Below are positions 1-6,386 of a stretch of DNA of 7,205 nt, one piece after another; positions within the stretch are counted from its first letter, which is position 1, and each line of letters opens with the position of its first letter. The position numbers and the translations under genes were made by a program. The stretch lies in contig NZ_CAMIHH010000139.1 of the NCBI RefSeq assembly GCF_946220915.1, positions 1 through 7,205 of the forward strand. The letters are read 5' to 3'. The notes under the pieces were generated by a model. That model had not been told where the DNA came from and did not search any database. It was given only the letters and a program-made list of their open reading frames with translations. This DNA comes from an uncultured Flavobacterium sp. (lineage in GTDB: Bacteria > Bacteroidota > Bacteroidia > Flavobacteriales > Flavobacteriaceae).

Positions 1-48
1 TCCAAAACCTTTAGATTCAATAAAAAATTTTACTTTGCCTGTGCGCAT
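1..48 (-). CDS. Cold shock domain protein, N-terminal 16 codons only (cut by window edge)
   Basis: Reading leftward from the ATG at 48 gives MRTGKVKFFIESKGFG and the frame is still open at the edge. This matches the start of bacterial cold shock domain proteins: the first beta strand (G-K-V-K-F-F) followed by the beginning of the RNP1 nucleic-acid-binding motif (K-G-F-G, normally continuing F-I). Such proteins are small (about 60-70 residues) cytoplasmic single-stranded RNA/DNA chaperones with an OB fold. The gene lies downstream of aspS on the same strand. It has its own strong promoter about 30 bases upstream and a terminator separates it from aspS, so it is probably transcribed independently. 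The remainder of the gene, including RNP2, is outside the window. The family call rests on 16 residues, but they are very characteristic. Confidence 0.85.
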   Translation of the reverse strand, partial: MRTGKVKFFIESKGFG

Positions 49-77
49 TCTGTAATAAAAAATAATTAATAATGGGT

Positions 78-107
78 CAAAGGTAAACTTATTTATGACA
101 CTGCAAA
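78..107 (-). promoter_or_regulatory. Bacteroidetes-type promoter for the cold shock gene
   Basis: On the minus strand TTTG (107-104) is followed after 18 bases by TACCTTTG (85-78). Both match the Bacteroidota primary sigma factor consensus (-33 TTTG/TTG, -7 TAnnTTTG) at accepted spacing. Transcription would start near position 72, giving a short AT-rich leader of about 24 bases before the ATG at 48. No long cold-shock-type 5' leader like that of E. coli cspA would fit with this promoter. Confidence 0.65.
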
Positions 108-200
108 GACAAATGTTAAAAAATTTTAAAAAATAATCTATTTATAATCAAATGGTTAATGTTCTGTAATTTGTTACAGTTTCCGTAAAGAATACTAATT

Positions 201-240
201 AAAAATGCGCCAAAAACTTTAAAATCCTTTGGCGCAATTT
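201..240 (-). terminator. Rho-independent terminator of aspS
   Basis: A perfect 9-bp inverted repeat (TGCGCCAAA at 206-214, TTTGGCGCA at 228-236) flanks a 13-base loop. On the minus strand the stem is followed by TTTTTAATTAG, a run of T starting directly at the stem base. It lies 21 bases beyond the aspS stop codon and separates aspS from the downstream cold shock gene. Confidence 0.75.
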
Positions 241-257
241 ATGCTTTGTATGCATTC

Positions 258-2012
258 TTATTTTAGCTTTATGTGCAGTTCATCCAATTGCGCATTATCT
301 ATGGCCGATGGCGCATCGATCATAACATCGCGGCCAGAGTTATTCTTAGGGAATGCGATAAAGTCGCGGATGGTTTCCTGCCCGCCCAGTATCGCTACAA
401 GCCTGTCGAAACCAAAAGCAAGCCCTCCGTGTGGCGGCGCGCCAAACTGGAACGCATCCATCAGGAAGCCAAATTGTGCCCTGGCCTGCTCTTCGGTAAA
501 GCCAAGGTATTTAAACATCAATGACTGCGTAGCTTTGTCATGTATCCTTATCGATCCGCCACCTATCTCGTTACCGTTCAGCACAAGGTCATAGGCATTG
601 GCGCGTACAGCTGCCGGGTTGGTTTCCAATAGCGGCATGTCTTCCGGTTTTGGTGAGGTAAACGGGTGGTGCATGGCGTGGAAGCGTGCACTATCTTCGT
701 CCCACTCCAGCAACGGAAAATCTACCACCCACAGCGGCGCAAATACTTCGGGGTTGCGCAGGCCGAGTCGTGTAGCCAGTTCCATCCGCAGGGCACTCAG
801 GCGGGTACGTGTTTTGTGTGTGTCGCCCGCAAGAATAAGCATGAGGTCACCCGGTTTTGCGCCAAATTTACCAGCCCATTCTCTTAGCGTCTCTTCATTG
901 AAAAATTTATCTGCAGACGATTTTAGTGAGCCGTCGGCATTATAGCGTATCCATACCAGGCCGGTAGCGCCAACCTGTGGGCGCTTTACCCATTCTGTCA
1001 GTTCGTCGATCTGCTTGCGTGTATAATCAGCACAGCCTTCAACGTTGATCCCAACAACCAGTTCGGCATTATCGAACACAGGGAATCCGGCAGGCTCAAA
1101 TGTTCCCCCTTCGGGTATTAGGGGGCAAAACTCCATCCCGAAACGGATGTCCGGTTTGTCGTTGCCGTATTTTTTCATGGCATCATCATAGGTCATTCGT
1201 GGGAATGGGCCGGTCTCAATGCCTTTTATCTCTTTTAAAAGGTGGCTGGCAAGGCCTTCAAATGTCTGGATAATGTCTTCCTGTTCCACAAAGGCCATTT
1301 CGCAGTCGATCTGCGTAAATTCCGGCTGGCGGTCGGCACGAAGGTCTTCATCACGGAAGCATTTTACAATCTGGAAATACTTGTCCATACCACCTACCAT
1401 AAGCAATTGCTTAAATGTTTGTGGTGATTGCGGCAACGCGTAGAACTGCCCTTCATTCATGCGTGATGGCACTACGAAGTCGCGTGCACCTTCGGGTGTC
1501 GATTTTATAAGCACAGGTGTCTCCACCTCGATGAATCCCTGTTTTGAAAGATAATTGCGCACCTCAATGCCCACTTTATGACGGAAGATGAGACTGTTTT
1601 TTACCGGGTTTCTCCGGATGTCCAGGTAACGGTATTTCATGCGTAATTCCTCGCCGCCATCGGTTTCGTCCTCAATGGAGAAGGGAGGGAGGATGGCCGC
1701 ATTGAGTATGGTCAGCCCGCTTACCAGTATCTCGATATCGCCGGTAGCCATGCCCGGATTTTTCGACTCGCGCTCTATCACCGTACCTTTTACCTGGATG
1801 ACAAATTCACGCCCGAGAGATGTAGCAAGGTCGAACACTGCTTTGTCGGTACGGCTTTCGTCAAATATTAGCTGCGTAATCCCGTAGCGGTCACGCAGGT
1901 CGACCCATACAAGGAATCCCTTGTTGCGGGCTTTTTGCACCCATCCGGCTAATGTTACTTCCTGGTTAATGTTAGAGGCGTTGAGTTCGCCGCAATTATG
2001 GCTTCTGTACAT
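258..2012 (-). CDS. aspS: Aspartyl-tRNA synthetase
   Basis: Cytoplasmic class IIb aminoacyl-tRNA synthetase that charges tRNA-Asp with aspartate using ATP. At 584 residues it has the normal bacterial length. The order of parts is: N-terminal OB-fold anticodon-binding domain (about 1-110, with VWVDLRDRYG at 35-44); class II motif 1 near GFIEVETP (159-166); motif 2 with FRDEDLRADRQPEFTQID (219-236, ATP-contacting R220); a bacterial GAD-type insertion (roughly 290-420); and motif 3 with GLAFGFDRLVAIL (530-542, R537). The ATG at 2012 gives the canonical MYRSHNCGEL start, with a promoter just upstream. The residue after the N29-N30 turn in the OB domain is K31, where E. coli has a leucine in the loop linked to Asp/Asn tRNA discrimination; by eye this matches neither the discriminating nor the non-discriminating type clearly. 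No frame disruption is seen. Confidence 0.97.
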   Translation of the reverse strand: MYRSHNCGELNASNINQEVTLAGWVQKARNKGFLVWVDLRDRYGITQLIFDESRTDKAVFDLATSLGREFVIQVKGTVIERESKNPGMATGDIEILVSGLTILNAAILPPFSIEDETDGGEELRMKYRYLDIRRNPVKNSLIFRHKVGIEVRNYLSKQGFIEVETPVLIKSTPEGARDFVVPSRMNEGQFYALPQSPQTFKQLLMVGGMDKYFQIVKCFRDEDLRADRQPEFTQIDCEMAFVEQEDIIQTFEGLASHLLKEIKGIETGPFPRMTYDDAMKKYGNDKPDIRFGMEFCPLIPEGGTFEPAGFPVFDNAELVVGINVEGCADYTRKQIDELTEWVKRPQVGATGLVWIRYNADGSLKSSADKFFNEETLREWAGKFGAKPGDLMLILAGDTHKTRTRLSALRMELATRLGLRNPEVFAPLWVVDFPLLEWDEDSARFHAMHHPFTSPKPEDMPLLETNPAAVRANAYDLVLNGNEIGGGSIRIHDKATQSLMFKYLGFTEEQARAQFGFLMDAFQFGAPPHGGLAFGFDRLVAILGGQETIRDFIAFPKNNSGRDVMIDAPSAIDNAQLDELHIKLK

Positions 2013-2031
2013 TGCATAAAATTTTGAAGTG

Positions 2032-2063
2032 CAAATTTAGCATTATGCCACGAATTTCACCAA
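2032..2063 (-). promoter_or_regulatory. Promoter of aspS
   Basis: On the minus strand TTG (2063-2061) is followed after 21 bases by TAAATTTG (2039-2032), an exact match to TAnnTTTG at accepted Bacteroidota spacing. The predicted start of transcription is around 2025, leaving a leader of only about a dozen bases before the ATG at 2012. No Shine-Dalgarno sequence is present, which is normal in this phylum. Confidence 0.6.
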
Positions 2064-2207
2064 TGAAACAAATTTTTATTCGGAAGGAATATTGACGACG
2101 CAGATGTGGCAGGTACAGAAAGAAATCAATCGAAACGGGATGGCTTTATGGGGATAGGTGCCTATGATAATTAATTAGAATCCGTCATAATTGCGTTACA
2201 ATCCGGA

Positions 2208-2765
2208 TCAATACTTACTTTTACTTGTTTCTTTAAAAGAAGCAATCATTTCCTCCATTGCCTTTTCATGCTTTTCCCTTCGGTTGGCAAGTGTCCAGGC
2301 CATTATCTGGTAATACTTCTTTTTCCCTTCTACAAAAGCGAATTTCCAATAAATGTCCTGGCCTTCGACAGGTCCTTCCACATTGAGCACTTTGGCCTTA
2401 AGCCCATTAATAGTCGTGTCTGTAGGCCTCGGTAGTGTATCGCGCGATAATGTTGATAAAATGTTATTGCTCACCAGGTCATAATATCCCTGCAGGTCAT
2501 TCGAATAAATATCGTAAAGAGAATTATCATCAATGGCAGCCTGCATTTCTTCCTTTGTTTCATCGATCACAATAATATACAGTTCCTTCATGGGGTTTTG
2601 GTACTGTAGCGATGCCTGGTCGTTTAGCTGGCTGGTTCTGGACATCGATTCGGGAATTTGCAGGCTGTACGTTTCGCCCTTTACGGTTTGGGTGGCTTCA
2701 GGGCCATTACCGCAGGAGGCAAGTAATAAGGCTATAAGGAAGCAAATAATCGGCTTGGATTTCAT
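2208..2765 (-). CDS. Small lipoprotein, PsbP/DcrB-like in outline, function unknown
   Basis: A 185-residue protein with a type II signal peptide: basic MKSK, a hydrophobic core (P5-A16) and the lipobox LASC with C18 as the expected lipidated residue, so it is anchored to a membrane. The mature part starts with GNGPEATQ, which has no strongly acidic run after the cysteine. The body has alternating beta-type segments (YSLQIPESM, LQYQNPMKELYIIVIDE, YWKFAFVEGKKKYYQIMAWTL) and ends in a helix finishing ASFKET. This Y-x-I-x-x-P start, K-E-L-Y middle and terminal helix ending S-F-K resembles the PsbP/DcrB-like fold found in many Bacteroidota lipoproteins; that is inference from pattern only. It is divergent from the first thioredoxin gene with 118 bases between the start codons, and a TATCTTTA -7-like element (2790-2783) lies just upstream. 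No substrate or partner can be named. Confidence 0.85.
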   Translation of the reverse strand: MKSKPIICFLIALLLASCGNGPEATQTVKGETYSLQIPESMSRTSQLNDQASLQYQNPMKELYIIVIDETKEEMQAAIDDNSLYDIYSNDLQGYYDLVSNNILSTLSRDTLPRPTDTTINGLKAKVLNVEGPVEGQDIYWKFAFVEGKKKYYQIMAWTLANRREKHEKAMEEMIASFKETSKSKY

Positions 2766-2782
2766 GTAAATTGATTTTTATT

Positions 2783-2790
2783 TAAAGATA
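2783..2790 (-). promoter_or_regulatory. Possible -7 element of the lipoprotein gene
   Basis: On the minus strand TATCTTTA matches seven of eight positions of TAnnTTTG, 17 bases upstream of the lipoprotein ATG. No TTG is found at the expected -33 distance, so this is a weak call. Confidence 0.3.
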
Positions 2791-2838
2791 GCAAATAGAA
2801 TTTTAAAATAACCTGTAGTTACATACAGTTTCATTTGG

Positions 2839-2846
2839 TATATTCG
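2839..2846 (+). promoter_or_regulatory. Possible -7 element of the first thioredoxin-like gene
   Basis: TATATTCG matches seven of eight positions of TAnnTTTG and lies 37 bases upstream of the ATG at 2884. A -33 TTG at suitable spacing is not visible. It shares the 118-base divergent intergenic region with the lipoprotein promoter. Confidence 0.3.
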
Positions 2847-2883
2847 TTATGCCATTCATAACCAACCATCAAATTACGAAAAT

Positions 2884-3867
2884 ATGAAAAAAGAATTTCT
2901 CCTGTTATTATTTATTTCTATAGGCGTATTTGCCCAGGAAAAGATGCAATTTTCCGCCAAAGTGCATAACCGCAATTCCGATTCGATTACCATACGCTCA
3001 GAAACCTTTACTAAAGTTCTTGTGTCCGATGCCAAAGGCAATTTTAAAGACAGCTTTTCAGTTCAGCCGGGACTGTACCAATTGAATGACGGCGCCGAAG
3101 TGTCTCTCCTGTACCTGAAAAATGGCTATGACCTGGCCATGACACTGGATGCCAAAATGTTTGATGAAACCATATCTTATAAAGGTAAAGGCGAAAAGGA
3201 AAACAATTTCCTGGCTAAAAAATTTCTTGCCCTGGAGGCAGTCGCTGAAAAAATGATGTCAGGTGGAGATCTTCAACCTCTCAAGGCCGAGGCGGATAAG
3301 GCTTTTAACGAGCTTGAAGCGAAACTTCAGGATAAGTCACTTGATGAGAATTTCAGGCTGCTGCTTGAAAAGGAGCTTTTGGCAGACAAGCAGGAATTTA
3401 ATGATTTTATGGCAAGGACAGAAAACCTTAAAAAGCTGAACGGACAGAAATCACCGTTATTTACTTATGAGAACTTTAAGGGCGGAACGACATCTCTGGA
3501 AGACCTGAAGGGCAAATATGTTTATATGGATATCTGGGCCACGTGGTGCGGGCCATGCAGGGCAGAGATACCACACCTGCAAAAGACAGAAAAGGATTAT
3601 CATGGCAGCAACATTGAATTTGTCAGCATCTCGATTGACGATAAGAAGGATTATGAAAAATGGAGAAAAATGGTTGCCGACAAATCCCTGAGAGGCATAC
3701 AGCTTTTTGCCGACAAATCCTGGACTTCTGCCTTCATAAAAGCGTATTACATAGACAGCATACCAAGGTTCATCCTCATTGACCCAAAAGGCAATATCGT
3801 AGATGCCGATGCCGCACGCCCATCTGACCCGGCACTGAGGCAGCAACTCGACAAACTCCTTAAATAA
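2884..3867 (+). CDS. Exported TlpA-like thioredoxin-fold protein, paralog 1
   Basis: A 327-residue protein with an N-terminal signal peptide (MKKEFLLLLFISIGVFA, cleavage expected near A17-Q18; no lipobox cysteine), so it should act in the periplasm. Residues about 20-105 form a beta-rich N-terminal domain like that preceding thioredoxin domains in many Bacteroidota proteins. Residues about 110-187 are charged and helical, a likely coiled spacer. Residues about 188-327 are a TlpA/AhpC-TSA-type thioredoxin domain with the redox motif W221-C222-G223-P224-C225 and the cis-proline loop S292-I293-P294. The intact CxxC suggests a thiol-disulfide reductase or exchange role; the target protein is unknown. 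It is followed after 63 bases by a close paralog, with a terminator between them. The ATG is favoured because it begins a complete signal peptide. Confidence 0.9.
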   Translation: MKKEFLLLLFISIGVFAQEKMQFSAKVHNRNSDSITIRSETFTKVLVSDAKGNFKDSFSVQPGLYQLNDGAEVSLLYLKNGYDLAMTLDAKMFDETISYKGKGEKENNFLAKKFLALEAVAEKMMSGGDLQPLKAEADKAFNELEAKLQDKSLDENFRLLLEKELLADKQEFNDFMARTENLKKLNGQKSPLFTYENFKGGTTSLEDLKGKYVYMDIWATWCGPCRAEIPHLQKTEKDYHGSNIEFVSISIDDKKDYEKWRKMVADKSLRGIQLFADKSWTSAFIKAYYIDSIPRFILIDPKGNIVDADAARPSDPALRQQLDKLLK

Positions 3868-3870
3868 TTG

Positions 3871-3900
3871 TACAGGCCCCAACGCGGGGCTTGTAATTTT
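3871..3900 (+). terminator. Terminator between the two thioredoxin-like genes
   Basis: TACAGGCCCC (3871-3880) and GGGGCTTGTA (3886-3895) form a 10-bp stem with one G-T wobble and a 5-base AACGC loop. The stem is followed by ATTTTTC. It begins 4 bases after the stop codon of paralog 1 and should largely uncouple it from paralog 2. Confidence 0.75.
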
Positions 3901-3902
3901 TC

Positions 3903-3910
3903 TATCTTTA
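3903..3910 (+). promoter_or_regulatory. Possible -7 element of the second thioredoxin-like gene
   Basis: TATCTTTA lies directly after the terminator tail and 20 bases before the ATG at 3931, matching seven of eight positions of TAnnTTTG. The region where a -33 TTG would fall is occupied by the terminator hairpin and has none, so promoter strength is uncertain. Confidence 0.4.
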
Positions 3911-3930
3911 GCATTTTAAAATAAGCGTTT

Positions 3931-4923
3931 ATGAAAAAGAATATCCTAATGCTTTTCCTTCTGGCTTCGGTATCCCTCTTTGCCCAGGGCGAAATGAAGT
4001 TTTCGGCAAAAGTGGAAAACCGTAAAAATGATTCACTGGTAATCCGTTCGCAGGCCGGTGTCGTAAAAGTTTTAAAGTCGGATGCCAAGGGCAATTTTAA
4101 AAGTGAGTCGTTTACTGTAAAGCCTGATTTTTACCAGGTAACCGACGGTTCCGGAATTGCTGTAGTATACCTCCGTGAAGGCATTGACCTCAAAATGGCA
4201 ATGAATGCAAACGACCTTACCGCTACACTGGCCTTTACAGGGCCGGGCGAAAAAGAAAATAACCTCCTGGCGGCTTTTAACCGCGACAATAAAGAAATGA
4301 CCCAGAAAATGGCGCTGTTGCAGGATGCTTCCGACCGCAACAAGCTGATAGACGAATTGCTCGCAGGAATGCAGAAAAAGCTGGAGGACCCCGCACTCGA
4401 CAAAGGTTTTAAAAGTACCATAAGCCAGCAGGTGGCACAACAGCGGCAGCAGGTGGCACAAATGATCGAACAGGCAGGCAAAGCAGATAAGCTGAAGGGG
4501 CAGCCTGCACCATTGTTCAGCTATGAAAATTTTAAAGGCGGGACCACTACGCTGGAAAGCCTAAAAGGCAAATATGTATATGTAGACGTTTGGGCTACCT
4601 GGTGCGGCCCGTGCAGGCAGCAGATCCCGCACCTGCAACAACTTGAAAAGGACTACCATGGCAAGAACATTGAGTTTGTGAGTATTTCCATCGACGAGAA
4701 AAAGAATTACGAAAAGTGGCGCAAAATGGTAACCGACCAGCAGCTCGGCGGCATACAGCTCATTGCAGATAATGCCTGGCAGTCGGCCTTCGTGCAGGCT
4801 TTCGGCATCAACTCCATCCCGAGGTTTTTGCTCATCGACCCGAAAGGCAATGTCGTGAATGCCGATGCCCCAAGGCCATCGGAACCGGGATTACGGGCAG
4901 AGCTTGATAAGTTGCTGAAGTAA
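3931..4923 (+). CDS. Exported TlpA-like thioredoxin-fold protein, paralog 2
   Basis: A 330-residue protein with the same layout as its upstream neighbour: signal peptide (MKKNILMLFLLASVSLFA, cleavage expected before Q19), beta-rich N-terminal domain (about 20-108), glutamine-rich helical spacer (about 115-190), and a thioredoxin domain (about 191-330) with W224-C225-G226-P227-C228 and cis-proline loop S295-I296-P297. By hand count, the last 137 residues are about 76% identical to paralog 1 with no gaps, while the spacer has diverged strongly. This fits a tandem duplication with the catalytic domain under constraint. It is likely a periplasmic thiol-disulfide oxidoreductase, with unknown target. 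The spacer contains two QQVAQ units encoded by an imperfect 21-base repeat (4426-4446, 4447-4467), but there is no length change relative to the paralog. It is the last gene before the presumed element boundary. Confidence 0.9.
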   Translation: MKKNILMLFLLASVSLFAQGEMKFSAKVENRKNDSLVIRSQAGVVKVLKSDAKGNFKSESFTVKPDFYQVTDGSGIAVVYLREGIDLKMAMNANDLTATLAFTGPGEKENNLLAAFNRDNKEMTQKMALLQDASDRNKLIDELLAGMQKKLEDPALDKGFKSTISQQVAQQRQQVAQMIEQAGKADKLKGQPAPLFSYENFKGGTTTLESLKGKYVYVDVWATWCGPCRQQIPHLQQLEKDYHGKNIEFVSISIDEKKNYEKWRKMVTDQQLGGIQLIADNAWQSAFVQAFGINSIPRFLLIDPKGNVVNADAPRPSEPGLRAELDKLLK

Positions 4924-4946
4924 AAATCAAAATAAATTCAATGCAA

Positions 4947-4974
4947 AAAAAAGCTTCCGTACGGAAGCTTTTTT
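4947..4974. terminator. Bidirectional terminator serving thioredoxin paralog 2 (+) and the tRNA remnant (-)
   Basis: The arms AAGCTTCCGT (4951-4960) and ACGGAAGCTT (4961-4970) form a perfect palindrome, extended by four A on the left and four T on the right to 14 bp per arm. Both strands therefore show a GC-containing hairpin followed by a T run. On the plus strand it lies 23 bases after the thioredoxin stop codon. On the minus strand it lies directly after the tRNA 3' end, as expected for the original tRNA transcript. Confidence 0.8.
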
Positions 4975-4978
4975 ATTG

Positions 4979-4999
4979 CAGAGAGGAAGGGATTCGAAC
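4979..4999 (-). pseudogene. 3' fragment of a tRNA gene, the probable attachment-site end
   Basis: On the minus strand TTCGAAT (4998-4992) reads as a T-loop, followed by CCCTT (T-stem 3' strand, 4991-4987), CCTCTCT (acceptor 3' strand, 4986-4980) and G (discriminator position 73, at 4979), then CAA instead of a full CCA. The T-stem 5' strand is not present: the bases before the loop are TAGAG, which cannot pair well with CCCTT. No anticodon or D arm lies further upstream. So homology to a tRNA stops at the T-loop, exactly where tRNA-targeting integrases commonly leave a displaced 3' end. The G73 and GA-rich acceptor would suit a serine tRNA, but identity cannot be settled from this piece. Confidence 0.65.
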
Positions 5000-5081
5000 T
5001 CTATTTTTATGAATTATTACGGTCTCTTGCAATCTAAAACCGTCTGTATTACTGGGGTTTATGATTAAATAAATTCATATG

Positions 5082-5123
5082 AAACCATAAAAAACCATCA
5101 TTTGTTTTAGCATTGTTTTAGCA
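5082..5123 (+). repeat. Two sets of short direct repeats between the tRNA remnant and the integrase gene
   Basis: AAACCAT occurs at 5082-5088 and 5092-5098, a 10-base period. TTGTTTTAGCA occurs twice in perfect tandem at 5102-5112 and 5113-5123, an 11-base period. Repeats spaced by about one helical turn next to an integrase gene and its attachment site are what arm-type integrase-binding sites look like; they may also overlap the integrase promoter and allow autoregulation. An inverted repeat ACGGT/ACCGT (5019-5023, 5039-5043) lies closer to the tRNA remnant. Function is inferred from position only. Confidence 0.5.
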
Positions 5124-5130
5124 AATTTCG

Positions 5131-5138
5131 TATCTTTG
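5131..5138 (+). promoter_or_regulatory. -7 element of the integrase gene
   Basis: TATCTTTG matches TAnnTTTG exactly, 23 bases before the ATG at 5162. Candidate -33 elements are the TTG copies inside the tandem 11-base repeat: the nearer (5113-5115) gives a spacing of 15 and the farther (5102-5104) 26, both outside the usual 17-23. Integrase or another protein bound to the repeats would probably block this promoter. Confidence 0.5.
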
Positions 5139-5161
5139 ATAGATAATAAATCACTCACTAT

Positions 5162-6376
5162 ATGGCTTCTATTAAAGTCGTGCTCTATCCACGAGCCAAG
5201 AAGGACGGTACTTACCCACTTGCTCTTCGTATAACCAAAGATAGGAAATCTTCATACATCTTCCTTGAATATTCAGTAAGAAAAGAGGACTGGATTGAGG
5301 ACGAGCAAAGAGTTAAGTCGTCGCATCCGAATTCAAAGCGACTAAATAACTTTATACTGAAGAAGAAGTCTGAAGCTAGCGACAAGTCTATTGAGGCCGA
5401 AACGCAAAACGAAGACGTTTCCGTTCGCACCCTTCGCAAAAAAGTAAAAGCAGTGTCGGGAGCAACATTTGCGCCACAAGCTAAGTTATATTTAGAGCGT
5501 CTGGAAGCGGCAGGAAACTTCAACGTTTATGCTGCCGAAAAACCACGCGTTAAAATCTTTAAAGAATTTATTGGCGGCCATGATATTTCTTTCTCGGATA
5601 TAACGGTTGGGCTTCTCGAACGTTTTAAGCTACATCTAAAATCAAAAAGAGGTGCTAGTCCTCGTACTGTGATGAATTATCTGATTTGTATTCGGGCAAT
5701 ATTTAATCAAGCCATAAAGGAACAGGTTGTAGATAAAAAATATTACCCTTTTGGGGGTGAAGAAGGGATAAATATTAAACTGCCTGAAAGCACGAAAATC
5801 GGTATCAGCATTGACGATGTGAGTAAGCTTGAAACCGTTGAATTGGTTAATCCAACCCATGACCATGCTAGAAACCTTTGGCTTACCTCCTACTATTTTG
5901 CCGGAATGCGTATATCGGATGTATTACGCCTACGCTGGTCAGATTTTCAAAATGAGCGTCTTCATTATACTATGGGCAAAAATCAAAAGGTTGGTTCTCT
6001 AAAAATGCCTGAAAAGGTACAGCGTATTTTGGCTAAATATGAACACCTTCAAACGTCATCCGATGATTTTGTTTTTCCAAACCTAAAGGGTCTGGATTTA
6101 AAGAACACATTTGAGGTGAAGAAGAAAATTTCATATTCAGTTAACCGATGTAACAAAATGCTCCAGGAATACATTTCACCGCTTGCCAAAATTGAGGGCA
6201 AATTAACTACTCACGTAGCCCGACATACCTTTGCGACCTTAGCAGGTGACAAAGTACCTCTCCAAATGTTACAGAAGCTATACAGGCATAGTGATGTACG
6301 GACTACTATGGGCTATCAATCGGCATTTCTTTATAAAGATGCAGATGAGGCATTAGAAGCGGTGATTGGCAATTGA
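5162..6376 (+). CDS. Tyrosine recombinase (integrase) of the element
   Basis: A 404-residue site-specific recombinase, full length for the Bacteroidetes integrase group. The N-terminal part (about 1-85, starting ASIKVVLYPRAKKDGTYPL) has the arm-DNA-binding type domain typical of this group. A SAM-like core-binding domain follows (about 100-195). The catalytic domain (about 210-400) shows the complete residue set: R250 in GMRISDVLRLRW, a beta-hairpin lysine (K273 or K276), H351-x-x-R354 in THVARHTFAT, H376 in YRHSD and the nucleophile Y385 in TMGYQ. It should catalyse integration and excision at the tRNA-derived site about 160 bases upstream. The ATG at 5162 lacks a Shine-Dalgarno sequence but follows an exact -7 element. 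It converges on the next gene with only 10 bases between stop codons. Codon use is more AT-rich than in the genes to the left. Confidence 0.95.
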   Translation: MASIKVVLYPRAKKDGTYPLALRITKDRKSSYIFLEYSVRKEDWIEDEQRVKSSHPNSKRLNNFILKKKSEASDKSIEAETQNEDVSVRTLRKKVKAVSGATFAPQAKLYLERLEAAGNFNVYAAEKPRVKIFKEFIGGHDISFSDITVGLLERFKLHLKSKRGASPRTVMNYLICIRAIFNQAIKEQVVDKKYYPFGGEEGINIKLPESTKIGISIDDVSKLETVELVNPTHDHARNLWLTSYYFAGMRISDVLRLRWSDFQNERLHYTMGKNQKVGSLKMPEKVQRILAKYEHLQTSSDDFVFPNLKGLDLKNTFEVKKKISYSVNRCNKMLQEYISPLAKIEGKLTTHVARHTFATLAGDKVPLQMLQKLYRHSDVRTTMGYQSAFLYKDADEALEAVIGN

Positions 6377-6386
6377 TGCCTTTACG

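Noticed and set aside
229..945. Open frames on the plus strand opposite aspS
   Set aside because: They lie wholly antisense to a clearly real, intact synthetase gene, have serine/arginine-rich composition typical of reverse-strand readings and show no recognisable domain.
2154..2208. Small inverted repeats (ATAGG/CCTAT at 2154-2165; ATCCG/CGGAT around 2180-2208) as a terminator of the lipoprotein gene
   Set aside because: The stems are only 5 bp, one has a very long loop, and no T run follows on the minus strand. The lipoprotein gene has no terminator that I can support.
4426..4467. Two 21-base units sharing a 15-base identical stretch inside thioredoxin paralog 2, looking like a slippage duplication
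   Set aside because: The paralogs align over this spacer without a length difference, so no insertion is supported; the similarity reflects a glutamine-rich helix encoded twice.
3457..4481. Open frames of up to 141 residues on the minus strand opposite the thioredoxin-like genes
   Set aside because: Both plus-strand genes are intact with signal peptides and active sites; the antisense frames have cysteine- and leucine-rich shadow composition and no start-site signals.
5001..5060. Possible remaining tRNA arms (ACGGT/ACCGT inverted repeat) upstream of the tRNA 3' fragment
   Set aside because: The 15-base loop is too large for an anticodon arm and no D arm or acceptor 5' strand pairing with CCTCTCT can be found, so a complete tRNA is not present here.
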